From positions 1 to 45,192 of the forward strand of contig JBJOKR010000012.1 of assembly GCA_046045995.1 (NCBI GenBank): a stretch of 45,192 bases of DNA, given 5' to 3'. This stretch comes from Indioceanicola sp046045995 (lineage in GTDB: Bacteria > Pseudomonadota > Alphaproteobacteria > Azospirillales > Azospirillaceae). The position numbers were made by a program, and so were the translations under genes. Every line of letters starts with the position of its first letter. Within the stretch, counting starts at the first letter, position 1. Below, one piece after another: positions 1 to 8,992 of the stretch. Under the pieces are notes generated by a model. It saw only the letters and a program-made list of their open reading frames with translations, made no database searches and was not told the origin of the DNA.

Positions 1-432
1 ACCGATCTGCCGGTGGCGGAGGATTTCCACTGGTACCTGGACTGCCTTCTGGCCGGGGGGCGGTGGCGGGTGGTGCCCGATGCGCTGTACCGCTACACGC
101 TGACCCCGGGTTCCCTGTCCCGCTCCCTCTCCATCGCCGATGTGGAGGCGATACGGAGCCGGGGGGCCGCCACCATCGCCAAGGTCCAGGGTGCGGGCAA
201 CGGCGGCAGCGGCGGCGATCCTGCCGTGCTGCGGGCGCTGGCCCGGCGCCAGACCAGCATAGAGCTGATGCTGGCCCATATGCGCTTCATCCAGGCGCTG
301 AAGGACGGTGCCGCCGGGCGGGCGCTGGGGGTGACGCTCCGGCGGCCGGGGGTGGTGCCTTATATCGTCAAGTTCGGGCTGGAGGGGGCCGTGAAGCGGA
401 TCGCCCGGACCCGGCCCCACCCGGCGGGGTGA
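1..432 (+). CDS. glycosyltransferase family 2, 3' part only
   Basis: The reading frame is open from the first base, so the gene begins left of the window; 143 codons plus stop are visible. The segment begins with the acidic ED motif and downstream aromatic residues (AEDFHWYLD) that mark the acceptor/catalytic side of GT-A fold family 2 glycosyltransferases, followed by an aliphatic C-terminal tail with many Arg residues. It probably adds one sugar to a lipid-linked EPS repeat unit at the cytoplasmic face of the inner membrane, in keeping with the neighbouring EPS genes; donor and acceptor cannot be inferred. Its last 65 bases overlap the 3' end of the converging GT4 gene. Confidence 0.75.
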   Translation, partial: TDLPVAEDFHWYLDCLLAGGRWRVVPDALYRYTLTPGSLSRSLSIADVEAIRSRGAATIAKVQGAGNGGSGGDPAVLRALARRQTSIELMLAHMRFIQALKDGAAGRALGVTLRRPGVVPYIVKFGLEGAVKRIARTRPHPAG

Positions 433-1636
433 TCTCCACCGTCACAGGTGCCTGTCCTTGCTTGGGCACAGGCACCGCGCCCGCAGCCTGAAGGGTCGAC
501 AGCATCGCCGGGATATCCCCGTGATCGACGAACCGGTCTGGCGGCAGGGACAGGATATGGTCCCGCTGTACCTGCCATTCCGCCGGGCTCAGCCGCTCCA
601 GGAAGGCCACGATGGCGGGAACCAGGGGTTCGGGGAAGGTCCAGCCCAGCCCGTCCGCCGTCAACCGGTCCCCCGTATGGGTGCCCTCAGCACCCAGGGA
701 GGGGACGCCGTGATAGCCCGCATCGTACAGCCGGTTGGGCAGCAGCCAACGGGAGTTGGCCCCGGCGTCATGGTAGTCGAAACACCAGGCCAGATGCACC
801 CCGCCATACAGACGGTGCAGATCTTGCGGGCTTTTGTACTCCCCGCCATAGACCATGTTGGGCCGCGTGGCGATCAGGTCCAGGAAGGGCTCCAGCCCCG
901 TTTCGGTCGGGAAGCCGCGGAGGTCGATCCGTACCCGGTCGCCCAGGGCATCGGCGATGGCGGCCAGCAGGTGCAGGCTGCGGACACAGCGCATGGTCCC
1001 GAACCAGCCGATGACCCAGGGTGCCCCTGGCTCCGGCCGGTCGGCTGGGGCAGCGGTACCGGTCGTCGTCTCCGCCGGCATCTGGGCCGCACAGATCTTG
1101 TTCTCCAGCAGGAACCAGTCGCCGCGATAGCCCAGCACGGGGTGGAAATACGCGCTCATGAACACGGGTGAACTGACCACCAGCAGGCACGACCGGGCCA
1201 GGACCCAGCGTTCCACCGCCCGGGCGATGCGGCCCTTCAAGCCCGGCGCGGTGAAGACACGGTTCACGTCCAGCACCTCATACACCAGGGGGGTGCTGGC
1301 GCCGGTCAGGGTGCGGGCGGCAATGGCCAGAAGCGCCATGTCGATGTTGCGCGCCATGATCAGATCCGCCCGGCGCAGACGCTGCCCGGCGGCGACACAG
1401 CGGGCGAGTGCTGCGACCAGCATCCAGGCACGGCGCAGGTAATCCCGGTCCCGGGTGGTGCCCAGGTCGATATTGTCCCAGTCCGGCCGGTAGGTCCGGT
1501 TGAACTTCAGCCGCCGGAAGGTCAGCCCCACCACCTGCACCCCCGCCTCCCGGAAGGAGGCGATGCGCCGGATCACGGCGCTGTCGGTGCAGTCCTGGCC
1601 GAAATAGGCCAGGGTGGTCCGCATGGCTCCACCCAT
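368..1636 (-). CDS. glycosyltransferase family 4 (GT-B) protein
   Basis: This 422-residue protein has a GT-B layout: an N-terminal acceptor half (Rossmann-type start TTLAYFGQDCTDSAVIRRI, then YEVLDVNRVFTAPG near residue 145) and a C-terminal donor half (WVIGWFGTMRCVRSLHLL near residue 215, ending with a LSPAEW-type tail). The family transfers a sugar from a nucleotide donor to a growing lipid-linked glycan. The start at 1636 has a GGGGAG element about nine bases upstream; an alternative ATG lies at 1624. It is transcribed away from the Wzc-like gene at 1860 and converges on the gene ending at 432, overlapping it by 65 bases. The specific sugar is unknown. Confidence 0.8.
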   Translation of the reverse strand: MGGAMRTTLAYFGQDCTDSAVIRRIASFREAGVQVVGLTFRRLKFNRTYRPDWDNIDLGTTRDRDYLRRAWMLVAALARCVAAGQRLRRADLIMARNIDMALLAIAARTLTGASTPLVYEVLDVNRVFTAPGLKGRIARAVERWVLARSCLLVVSSPVFMSAYFHPVLGYRGDWFLLENKICAAQMPAETTTGTAAPADRPEPGAPWVIGWFGTMRCVRSLHLLAAIADALGDRVRIDLRGFPTETGLEPFLDLIATRPNMVYGGEYKSPQDLHRLYGGVHLAWCFDYHDAGANSRWLLPNRLYDAGYHGVPSLGAEGTHTGDRLTADGLGWTFPEPLVPAIVAFLERLSPAEWQVQRDHILSLPPDRFVDHGDIPAMLSTLQAAGAVPVPKQGQAPVTVEITPPGGAGSGRSASRPPPART

Positions 1637-1859
1637 CGGGGTGCTCTCCCCGCTGATTCACGATGGCCCTGGAACACTTGGCGGGCGCGGTCGGCCCCTA
1701 GCCCTTCCGGGCGGCGGGGCGGTGCAGGAGTGCCAGAGCGCGCCCCCCTTCTGCGCAGACCAACACCCAATCCGCTCATTCGACCCCGGGCGGGGGTGCC
1801 ACTACCCTGGGCGCGAAACTCGGGCGCCCGTCGCGGGTGCCGCAGCCATGGGATGCAGC

Positions 1860-4241
1860 ATGGACGTTCGCGAAGGGGCCCGCCGCCTGGATGGCGGGCC
1901 GGCGGCACCGGGCCAGCCGGGGGCCGGGCAGGCAGGTCAGGGGTACACAGGCATAGGCCAGGCCTGGGGTCCGACGGGCAACCCCGGCCTGTTCGGTGGG
2001 CCGGGCGCGTCCACCGGCCTGGACCCGCATGACACGTTGACAGGCATCGTCCGCACCCTGTGGCGGCGGCGCCTGGTCCTGCTTGTCTGCCTGGTCATCG
2101 TCCCCGCCTTCGCCTACTGGTTCATCTCCGGCCTGACGCCGCTTTACTCCGCCAGCGCCCAGGTGCTGGTCAGCGGGCGGGAACAGAATGTCCTGAACCT
2201 GCGCGACGTGGTCGCCGGGCCGGGGCAGGAGCTGGAATCGGTCGCCAGTGAGATCGAGGTCATCCGCTCCCGCGAGGCGGCGCGGGAAGTGGTGCGCCGC
2301 CTGCGCCTGGACCGGGCCCCCGGCCCGTCGCCTGGGGTTTTGTATGTGGGCGTCGCCCCACCGGAGCCGACGGTGGTGGAGCGGGCCCGGCGCTGGGTCA
2401 TGTCCGCCATCACGCCCAAACCCCAGCCGGTCCGCACCGAACGCCCAGCCGCCGATCAGGGGGCGGAGGGAGGGGAGATGGGGCCGGAGCGTCCAGCCCG
2501 GGCGGCGGATGATTATGTGGTGGATTTCCTGCTGTCGAACCTGTGGGTGGGCGCTGCCGGGCGATCCTATGTGGTCAATATCGGTTTCACCTCCACCGAC
2601 CCGGTGCTGGCCGCCCAGATCGCCAATGAGTTCGCCCGTGTCTACCTGGACCGGCAGGAGGATGCCCGCGCAGGCGCCGCCGGCCGGGCCAATGAATGGC
2701 TGTCCCGCCAGATCACCGACATGCAGGCCCAGGTCCAGGCGGCGGAATCCGCCATCGAGGAATTCCGGGCCCGCTCCGACCTGATGGCCACCCGCGACAC
2801 ACCGCTGTCCAGCCAGGAACTGGCCGATCTCAACGCCCAGCTGACCATCGCCCGAGCCGACCAGGCCCAGGCCCGCGCCCGATTGACAGAGGTGGAGCGG
2901 GCGGCCCGGGGCAATGGCGATGTCTCCGGCATCGGCGATGTCCTGTCCTCCCCCCTGATCCAGGATCTACGGGTGCAGGAGTCGCAGGTTCGGCGCCAAT
3001 TGGCGGACCTGTCGGAAAGCATCGGGCCCCGGCATCCGGATTTCATCCGGGTCCAGGCCGACCTGCGGGACCTGCGGGAGGCGATCGGCCAGGAGATCCA
3101 GAAGATCGTCCAGGGCCTGCGGGGGCAGGTGCGGGTGGCGGAGGCCCGGGTCGCCAGCCTGGAGGCGGAGCTGACCAGTGCCAAGGCCGAGGTGGCCGGC
3201 ACTTCCGACGCCTCCGTCCGCCTGCGCGCCCTGGAGCGGGAGGCGGAGGCGAGCCGCGGCCTGCTGGAGGCGTTCCTTCTCCGCTCCCAGGAACTGTCCG
3301 CCCAGCAGGGATTCCGCCAGGCCAATGCCAGCATCGTCTCCCGCGCCAATGTGCCGGGATCGCCCGCATATCCCCAGACATTCCCGATGATGGTCCTGTC
3401 GGCCATCGCCGCCGGCGCCCTGGGGCTGGCCATCATCGCGGTGATGGAGGTGTTCGACGGCACCTACCGCAGTGCGGGCCAGACCGCCCGGGACACCGGC
3501 CTGCCCTCCCTGGGCATGATCCCGGCCGTGCCTCGGCGGAAGATGCGCAAGGGCCTGCCCCGCTACCTGCGCGGCAATCCCCGATCCCTGTATGCGGAGG
3601 CTATCCGCAAAACCTATGCCGCCCTGGCCCGATCGGGCGCGCTGCCACAGACCCTGGCCGTGACCTCCACCTATCCAGGGGAAGGCAAGACCAGCACGGC
3701 CCTGTCGCTGGCGGTCTTCGCCGCCTCCCTGGGCCAGCGGGTGGTGGTGGTGGATTTCGATATCCGGCGGCCGATGGTCCAAGCCCAGCTTGGCCTGCCG
3801 CCGGAGGCCGGGCTGCTGGAGGTGCTGCGGGGCGAGTGCGCCCTGGAGGAGGTGCTGGAGGTGGACCCGGAATTCGGCCTGTCCGTTCTGGGCGCCGGGC
3901 GGGGGGAGAATGTGGCCGATTTGCTGGACGCGCGGCGCATCCGCACCTTGATCCGCATGCTGGCCCAGACCCATGACCTGATCATCTTCGATACCGCCCC
4001 TGCCCTGGCCGTGGCCGATACGCGGATGATCTGCCAGCAGGTGGATGGGGTCGTCTTCGCCGTCCGCTGGGCATCGACGGCCCGGCGGGCGGTCCAGGGG
4101 GCCATCGCCCAGTTGGACCTGGGCGACAAGGCGGCGGCGGGCGTGCTGCTGACCCGGGTGGACACTGTGCGGCACCGTGCCTACGGCTTCCAGGACAGCG
4201 CGCTCTACCATCGGTCGCTCCAGCGCTACTACACGGGCTGA
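1860..4241 (+). CDS. Wzc-like polysaccharide co-polymerase / BY-type tyrosine kinase (copy 1)
   Basis: Inner-membrane protein that in this family controls EPS chain length and export by cycles of tyrosine autophosphorylation. From the ATG at 1860 it has 793 residues: a Gly/Pro-rich N-terminus, TM1 about residues 70-92, a long periplasmic coiled-coil (Wzz/GNVR type, many Ala/Glu/Gln/Arg), TM2 about 510-532, and a cytoplasmic kinase domain with Walker A (YPGEGKTS, about 605), Walker A' (VVVVDFDIRRP, about 630) and Walker B (LIIFDTAPA, about 708). The C-terminus has four Tyr in 17 residues, the usual autophosphorylation tail. The frame is open back to 1614, but that extension looks non-coding; 1848 and 1860 are the plausible starts and neither has a strong ribosome site. 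It is followed after 20 bases by a GT2 gene. A second paralogue lies at 22824. Confidence 0.88.
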   Translation: MDVREGARRLDGGPAAPGQPGAGQAGQGYTGIGQAWGPTGNPGLFGGPGASTGLDPHDTLTGIVRTLWRRRLVLLVCLVIVPAFAYWFISGLTPLYSASAQVLVSGREQNVLNLRDVVAGPGQELESVASEIEVIRSREAAREVVRRLRLDRAPGPSPGVLYVGVAPPEPTVVERARRWVMSAITPKPQPVRTERPAADQGAEGGEMGPERPARAADDYVVDFLLSNLWVGAAGRSYVVNIGFTSTDPVLAAQIANEFARVYLDRQEDARAGAAGRANEWLSRQITDMQAQVQAAESAIEEFRARSDLMATRDTPLSSQELADLNAQLTIARADQAQARARLTEVERAARGNGDVSGIGDVLSSPLIQDLRVQESQVRRQLADLSESIGPRHPDFIRVQADLRDLREAIGQEIQKIVQGLRGQVRVAEARVASLEAELTSAKAEVAGTSDASVRLRALEREAEASRGLLEAFLLRSQELSAQQGFRQANASIVSRANVPGSPAYPQTFPMMVLSAIAAGALGLAIIAVMEVFDGTYRSAGQTARDTGLPSLGMIPAVPRRKMRKGLPRYLRGNPRSLYAEAIRKTYAALARSGALPQTLAVTSTYPGEGKTSTALSLAVFAASLGQRVVVVDFDIRRPMVQAQLGLPPEAGLLEVLRGECALEEVLEVDPEFGLSVLGAGRGENVADLLDARRIRTLIRMLAQTHDLIIFDTAPALAVADTRMICQQVDGVVFAVRWASTARRAVQGAIAQLDLGDKAAAGVLLTRVDTVRHRAYGFQDSALYHRSLQRYYTG

Positions 4242-4261
4242 CCAGAAGGAACCGACCCGGC

Positions 4262-5212
4262 ATGGACGTGACCATCTGCATCGCGACATACCGGCGCCCG
4301 ACGGCGCTGCGGCGGCTGCTTGAGGAACTGGCGAAGCAGGAGCTGGGGCGCTGGGCGGATATCCGCCTGTCGGTCCTGGTGGTGGACAACAATCCGGAGG
4401 GGGACGCGGCGGCAGTGGTGGAGGCGCTGCGCCCCGACCACCGCCTGCCACTGCGCTATGCCCATGAGATGCGGCGCGGTATCTCCCAGGCCCGCAACCG
4501 GGCACTGGCGGAGACGGGGGGCAGCGACCTGATCGCCTTCATCGATGATGATGAGTTGCCGGTCACCGACTGGATCGCCCGGCTGCTGGACCTGCGGGAG
4601 CGGACGGGGGCGGAGGCGGTGATGGGCCGGATCGTGCCGGAATTCGACGGCCCCGTCCCCGCCTGGGCCCTGCGCGGCGGCTTCTATGAGCATCCGCACC
4701 ACCGGGATGGGGAGTTGCTGACCTATGCCTATACCGGCAATGTCCTGCTGGACCGCCGGGCGGTGGCGCGGGACGGGTTGCGCTTCGACGAGGCCCTGGG
4801 CCTGGCGGGGGGGGAGGATCTGTGCTTCTTCGCCGCCGCGCGGGAGAAGGGTTGGCGCATCGCCTGGGCGGAGAAGGCGGTGGTGGCGGAGATCATTCCG
4901 GCGTCGCGCCTCCGCCTGGGCTGGCTGCTGCGCCGCTGGTACCGCACCGGCAACACGGACGGGCTTATGCTGCTACGCCGCCGTCCGGGCCTGGGCGGGC
5001 GGGTGCGGGGGATCGCCGGCGGGCTGGCCCGGGTGGGGGCCGGCAGTGTGGCCGTGGCCGCCAGCGGCGTTCTGGCGGCGGTGGGGCGGGCCCATGTGCC
5101 GATCGGGCGGATGTACACCCTGTCCCGCGGCCTGGGCATGATCAGTGCGGCCCTGGGCACCACCTTCCAGGAATACAAGCGGACGGACGGGCGGATGGAC
5201 GGGGGCGGCTGA
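4262..5212 (+). CDS. glycosyltransferase family 2
   Basis: This 316-residue protein opens with the GT-A nucleotide-binding motif DVTICIATYRRP, followed by VLVVDNNPEGD, the RGISQARNRAL segment and the IAFIDDDE metal-binding DXD-type motif near residue 97; a second acidic site (GGEDLCFF) follows at about 185. This is the standard layout of inverting GT2 enzymes that add single sugars to lipid-linked repeat units. A good ribosome site (AGAAGGAA) lies 11 bases before the ATG, and the gene sits 20 bases behind the Wzc-like gene, so both are probably on one transcript. Its 3' end forms the left arm of a 15-bp inverted repeat. Sugar specificity is unknown. Confidence 0.85.
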   Translation: MDVTICIATYRRPTALRRLLEELAKQELGRWADIRLSVLVVDNNPEGDAAAVVEALRPDHRLPLRYAHEMRRGISQARNRALAETGGSDLIAFIDDDELPVTDWIARLLDLRERTGAEAVMGRIVPEFDGPVPAWALRGGFYEHPHHRDGELLTYAYTGNVLLDRRAVARDGLRFDEALGLAGGEDLCFFAAAREKGWRIAWAEKAVVAEIIPASRLRLGWLLRRWYRTGNTDGLMLLRRRPGLGGRVRGIAGGLARVGAGSVAVAASGVLAAVGRAHVPIGRMYTLSRGLGMISAALGTTFQEYKRTDGRMDGGG

Positions 5213-5236
5213 TCCAGCCTGCCCGTCCATCCGCCC
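5189..5236. terminator. perfect 15-bp inverted repeat between convergent genes
   Basis: GGGCGGATGGACGGG (5189-5203) is followed by its exact reverse complement at 5222-5236, with an 18-base loop. It spans the 3' end of the plus-strand GT2 gene and the space before the 3' end of the minus-strand sugar transferase. There is no T-run, so it would be a hairpin stop or an RNA-stabilising 3' end rather than a classic intrinsic terminator. Its position between converging transcripts fits bidirectional termination. Confidence 0.5.
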
Positions 5237-5248
5237 CCTACCACCCCG

Positions 5249-5938
5249 TCAATGGGCGCCGCTGCCGAACAGCACGGCCTTGGGCGTCTTCGCCAGGATC
5301 TTCAGGTCCAGGGCCAGGGACCATGCCTGGGCGTATTCGGTGTCCAGGCGGACACGCTGGTCGTAGCCCACATCCGACCGGCCGCTGATCTGCCACAGCC
5401 CGGTCAGGCCGGGGGTGCAGCTCAGGTAATGCGAATAGGCGTCGCCATAGAAATGGATCTCCTTGTCCGTGATCGGGCGGGGCCCGACCAGGCTCATCTC
5501 CCCCGCCAGGACGTTGAACAGCTGCGGCAGCTCATCCAGGCTGGTCTTCCGCAGGACCCGGCCCAGGCGGGTGACGCGGGGGTCCCGGCGCAGCTTGAAC
5601 GTCGCCTCCCATTCCAGCCTGGCGTCGGGGTCCTGGTCCAGATGGCGGTCCAGGACGGCCTGGGCATCGACGCACATGGTCCGGAACTTCAGGCATTTGA
5701 ACCGGCGCCCCCCGGCGCCGATGCGTTCATGCCGGATCAGGACCGGCCCGCCGCGGCCTTGTGCCCAGATCAACAGGGCCAGGGCCGCCAGGGCGGGTGC
5801 CAGCACCAGGATCAGCAGCGCCGCCGACGACAGGTCGAAGGCGCGTTTGGCCGAGCGCCGGGCCCGCCAAGGGGACAAGGCCCGCCTGCGACCGGGCCGG
5901 GGCGCGTCATGCCAGACGGCAACGGAATCCCGAGACAT
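5249..5938 (-). CDS. ExoY-like undecaprenyl-phosphate sugar phosphotransferase
   Basis: This 229-residue protein is the short, single-membrane-anchor form of the bacterial sugar transferase family, which primes EPS synthesis by moving a hexose-1-phosphate from a UDP-sugar to undecaprenyl phosphate. Seen in sequence: the KRAFDLSSAALLILVLAPAL re-entrant membrane helix (about 29-57), FKCLKFRTM, the RKTSLDELPQLFNVLAGEMS block, SLVGPRP, and TPGLTGLWQISGRS near the C-terminus, which carry the family's catalytic and substrate residues. The ATG follows a GAAGGAG element. It lies 103 bases behind the GT2 gene at 6042-7274 and may share its transcript. A longer PGT (12839-14251) is also present, so the locus has two priming enzymes. 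Confidence 0.87.
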   Translation of the reverse strand: MSRDSVAVWHDAPRPGRRRALSPWRARRSAKRAFDLSSAALLILVLAPALAALALLIWAQGRGGPVLIRHERIGAGGRRFKCLKFRTMCVDAQAVLDRHLDQDPDARLEWEATFKLRRDPRVTRLGRVLRKTSLDELPQLFNVLAGEMSLVGPRPITDKEIHFYGDAYSHYLSCTPGLTGLWQISGRSDVGYDQRVRLDTEYAQAWSLALDLKILAKTPKAVLFGSGAH

Positions 5939-6041
5939 CTCCAGAGCTCCTTCTTTTTCGCTTCTCTGCCGGCGGCAGGACCGCCGCCGGAACCCGGCCG
6001 GGCTTGGGGCCCGGCTCCCGTGTCAACCGCATCGGCAAGGA

Positions 6042-7274
6042 TCAACCGGTGCGGATATCGCCGCGTGCCGCCGGCCCCGGTCGGGGGGCGGGTGGAACAA
6101 CGGTCACCGGCCCGCGGACGGAGGCGGCGGGGCGCCAAGTGGCGAAGCGCGCCCCGAACAGGGACAGCACCACCCCGGTGGAGGTGGCGAGCATCGCGCC
6201 TGCGATCCCGAACACCTGGGCGAAGGGTTTGACCCCACCCCAGGCCAGCAGGGCGGCCATGAATCCCGCCGCGGCCGCCCAGGCCAGGGCCCCCGCCCCG
6301 GCCCAGAGCCCCAGCGCCAGCAGTGCGGCCAGGGTTGCGGCGGTGAGCGTCAGGCCGGACAGCCAGCGCAGCCCCTTGTGCGCCACGTACATGTATCGCT
6401 GAACGGGGGAGAGGTTTTTCAGCCGGGGGCGCAGCAGCCGGTGCACATTGGCAGACTGGCAGGCGATGCGGATTTTGCGCCGCAGCTCATCCCCACTGGC
6501 CGTGGCCGTGTTCTCCCAAGCCCTGGCGTCGGGCGCGGAGACCACGCGCCACCCATCGCAGAGGATGGAGAGGGAGAGGTAGAAATCATCGATGATGTCC
6601 GGCGGCACCGGGCGGTGCATGTCCCGGCGGATGGCGAACAGCGACCCGTCGGCCCCCATCACGCTGCCCAGCGCGCTCTCCCCGCGCTTGATCGCCTCCT
6701 CCAGGCGCCAATAGGCGGAGTTCACGCCCGCGGTGGGGGAGGCGGACCCGTTGGTGTAGATCAGATGGCCGCAGACACAGCCGACCGACGGCCCCGTTTC
6801 CGGATCGGTGAAGCGGGCGGCCAGTGCCCGGGGTGCATCCACATCCACCATCACATTGGCGTCGGAGAAGATCAGGATGTCGCCGCGGGCCCGGGCGACC
6901 AGCTGGTTCATGCCGTGGCTCTTGCCCCGGCGCACCTCCCCCACCACGACCGTGATGCGGTCGGTGAAGCCGGCCAGGATCTCCGCCGTCCGATCGCCCC
7001 GACCGTCCACATAGACCAGCAGCTCCAGCCCCGGTGTCGCGTCCTGCAAGGCCAGCATGTTCCGCGCCTTGTCGGCGATCACCGCCTCCTCGTTATAGGC
7101 GCAGACACACATGGACATACGGGGGGGGGACATGAGGGGCTGCGGCGGCAGTGGCCGGGCCATGGGTACCCGATGCCGGGGCTGGGGCAGCCAGCGCAGC
7201 GTCAGGGGATAGAGGAGGAAGGGGAAGATCGTGAGGGTGAACAGGATCAGGGCGGCAAGGACGGCGCCTTCCAT
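6042..7274 (-). CDS. membrane glycosyltransferase family 2
   Basis: 410 residues. An N-terminal membrane helix (about 4-27) is followed by a GT-A domain: MSMCVCAYNEEAVI, LLVYVDGRGDRTAEIL, ILIFSDANVMVD (DXD-like), GADGSLFAIRRD and the acceptor-side acidic pair in DDFYLSL. Two or three C-terminal membrane helices follow (about 310-385), as in processive or lipid-acceptor GT2 enzymes such as ExoO/ExoM or ICA-like transferases. The ATG is preceded by CTGGAGGCAGATC, a good ribosome site. It reads toward the ExoY-like gene. The real sugar and acceptor cannot be told. Confidence 0.83.
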   Translation of the reverse strand: MEGAVLAALILFTLTIFPFLLYPLTLRWLPQPRHRVPMARPLPPQPLMSPPRMSMCVCAYNEEAVIADKARNMLALQDATPGLELLVYVDGRGDRTAEILAGFTDRITVVVGEVRRGKSHGMNQLVARARGDILIFSDANVMVDVDAPRALAARFTDPETGPSVGCVCGHLIYTNGSASPTAGVNSAYWRLEEAIKRGESALGSVMGADGSLFAIRRDMHRPVPPDIIDDFYLSLSILCDGWRVVSAPDARAWENTATASGDELRRKIRIACQSANVHRLLRPRLKNLSPVQRYMYVAHKGLRWLSGLTLTAATLAALLALGLWAGAGALAWAAAAGFMAALLAWGGVKPFAQVFGIAGAMLATSTGVVLSLFGARFATWRPAASVRGPVTVVPPAPRPGPAARGDIRTG

Positions 7275-7403
7275 GATCTGCCTCCAGGGCGTTGCGTGCA
7301 GGGGGCCGGCAAGGGACCCCTCACGAACGCCACCGCCCCCGCTTCCGCCCTGAAGGCAAGCTGGTTAGCTCCCCGGCCCCGCCGCGATGACGGAACCGAC
7401 CGC

Positions 7404-7436
7404 AAGAAAGGGGTGCCGGCCCTGACCCGGCCCCCC
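7404..7436 (-). terminator. intrinsic terminator of the five-gene reverse operon
   Basis: Read on the minus strand, a GGGG and GCCGG arm (one mismatch between them) pairs with CCGGC and CCCC across a 7-base loop, and the stem is followed directly by TTTCTT. It lies 14 bases beyond the stop of the asparagine-synthase-like gene ending at 7451, which is where a terminator of the 14251-7451 operon would be expected. Confidence 0.65.
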
Positions 7437-7450
7437 GTATCGGCCAGGGA

Positions 7451-8992
7451 CTATCGGGGGCGGAGGTACCGGGAATGGTTGATCCAGCCGGACAGCAGGA
7501 ACAATCGGGTCAACCGGTGCGGGGCGTGGCCGGCGCTGTCCAAAGTGTCATAGGCCGCGGTCACGAACGCTTCCCCCCCCCGGCGGTCCCAGACGGGACA
7601 ATCCAGGATCTCCCCCGTGATAAAATCCCGATGGCGGCGGAGGACGGGCCGGGGGTCGAAATCGAAGATGCGCTTGCCCACCCTGTCGGCATCGTAATCC
7701 GCGAACCGCGACAGCATCTCCCGCCACAAAACCTTGTTACGGCGGGGGCGTTCCGTGAAGCGCCAGGGTTCCGGCAGGTTGAACACATATTCGGCAAGGG
7801 CCGGATCGGCATAGGGGAAGGTCGCCTGCATGCCCCAGGCCGGGGCCGTCAGGCGGGCCTTCTGCATCACCCGACGGCCGTCGAAATGGCGCACCATCAT
7901 GGTCCGGAAATCCGACCCGTCCAGATGCCGCCCTGCCCGGCTGATGGTCCGCAGATGGGCCGGCGCGCCAGGATCGGGCACCATCAAGGCCGCCATGTCA
8001 TGCAGGCGCATCTTCGGCCCGAACAGCGAGTTCTCGGCCCGGCTGAAGATCAGGTTGTTGACCCGGCTCTCCGACAGCAGGAACGGCTGGATGACCCGGC
8101 CGATCCAGGTTCCGGCCAGGGGGGACAGGTCCGCGATACGGTCCCGGGACCGGGGGACATAACCGCAATAGACATCGCACCCTGTGCCGTCGAACAGGTG
8201 GGTCGCCCCCACCTCCCCCCCCTGGGCCACGGCCATCACATAGGGGACATGGGTCAGGTCCAGGCTGGGTTCCGGGGCATCGGTGAAGGCCTGGACCATA
8301 CGTTCGCGGAACAAAGCGGGCGCCTGGTCGCACAGCACGGTCCGGTGCGGAACACCCAGCTTCCGGCACAGGGCCGCCGCGAACTCCGCCTCCGCCGCGC
8401 TGGCGGGACCTTCGCCGAAGGTGACGGCGGCGGCGCGGCCGGGGGCGACATCCGCCAGGGCCATGAGAAGACCCGTCGAATCCTTGCCGGAGGACAGCAT
8501 CAGAAGTCCCCGCTCCCCCTGGGGCAGGCTCCGCGCCACCGCATTCAGCACCAGCCGGTGCAGGTGCGCCGGGTCCGGCTCCCGATCCTGCTGGGACAAC
8601 GCCCGCAGATAGGGGAAGTCGCAGCCATGGATGCCCCGGTCGGAACCATCCCGCGGGATGGTCAGAGTGTCCCCGATCCCCAGGACGGCGACACCTTCGA
8701 ATACCGTGAACGGAAAGGGCGTCAGGCAGTAGCCCAGCAGGAAGGTCAGGCCTGTCGGCGACAGACGGATAGACTGTCCCAGGGCGGCTGCCGCCTCCAG
8801 AAGCGGCCCCGCCGACCGGGCCAGGCGCAGGACCCCGTCGCCGCCGACATGGGTATAGATCGGATGGGATCCGACCGGACAACCGCTGACCCGGACGGCA
8901 TCCGGCGTGACCTGGACCCGGTCGGCCCAGTCAGCCGGAATCGCCGGGATCACCGCACCCCGATCCAGCGTGAGCGCCAGGACGGGGGTCAT
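7451..8992 (-). CDS. asparagine-synthase-like protein lacking the glutaminase cysteine
   Basis: 513 residues from the ATG at 8992, which overlaps the upstream stop as ATGA and has GGGGAGGA in front. The N-terminal third is degenerate and begins MTPVLALTL, so the catalytic Cys2 of glutamine amidotransferases is absent. The synthetase half has an ATP-pyrophosphatase loop in the form LSSGKDSTG (167-174), and a conserved GTGCDVYCGYVPRSRD segment further on. This layout (dead or absent glutaminase plus PP-loop ligase) is that of ATP-dependent amide or macrolactam-forming enzymes such as lasso cyclases and beta-lactam synthetases. Here it is last in an operon with a PGT, WecG-type transferase, AsnB and a toroid protein, so it may amidate a sugar or peptide attached to the EPS. 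Substrate unknown. Confidence 0.75.
   Translation of the reverse strand: MTPVLALTLDRGAVIPAIPADWADRVQVTPDAVRVSGCPVGSHPIYTHVGGDGVLRLARSAGPLLEAAAALGQSIRLSPTGLTFLLGYCLTPFPFTVFEGVAVLGIGDTLTIPRDGSDRGIHGCDFPYLRALSQQDREPDPAHLHRLVLNAVARSLPQGERGLLMLSSGKDSTGLLMALADVAPGRAAAVTFGEGPASAAEAEFAAALCRKLGVPHRTVLCDQAPALFRERMVQAFTDAPEPSLDLTHVPYVMAVAQGGEVGATHLFDGTGCDVYCGYVPRSRDRIADLSPLAGTWIGRVIQPFLLSESRVNNLIFSRAENSLFGPKMRLHDMAALMVPDPGAPAHLRTISRAGRHLDGSDFRTMMVRHFDGRRVMQKARLTAPAWGMQATFPYADPALAEYVFNLPEPWRFTERPRRNKVLWREMLSRFADYDADRVGKRIFDFDPRPVLRRHRDFITGEILDCPVWDRRGGEAFVTAAYDTLDSAGHAPHRLTRLFLLSGWINHSRYLRPR

Noticed and set aside
2967..4505. Long open frame on the minus strand opposite the Wzc-like gene
   Set aside because: Composition is Pro/Gly/Arg/His/Gln-rich with no recognisable domain, as expected for the reverse shadow of a GC-rich gene; the forward frame has complete kinase motifs.
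5463..7553. Long plus-strand open frame across the ExoY-like and GT2 genes
   Set aside because: It runs through two well-supported reverse genes and their intergenic gap, with low-complexity Arg/Gly/Pro/Gln composition; it is an antisense shadow.
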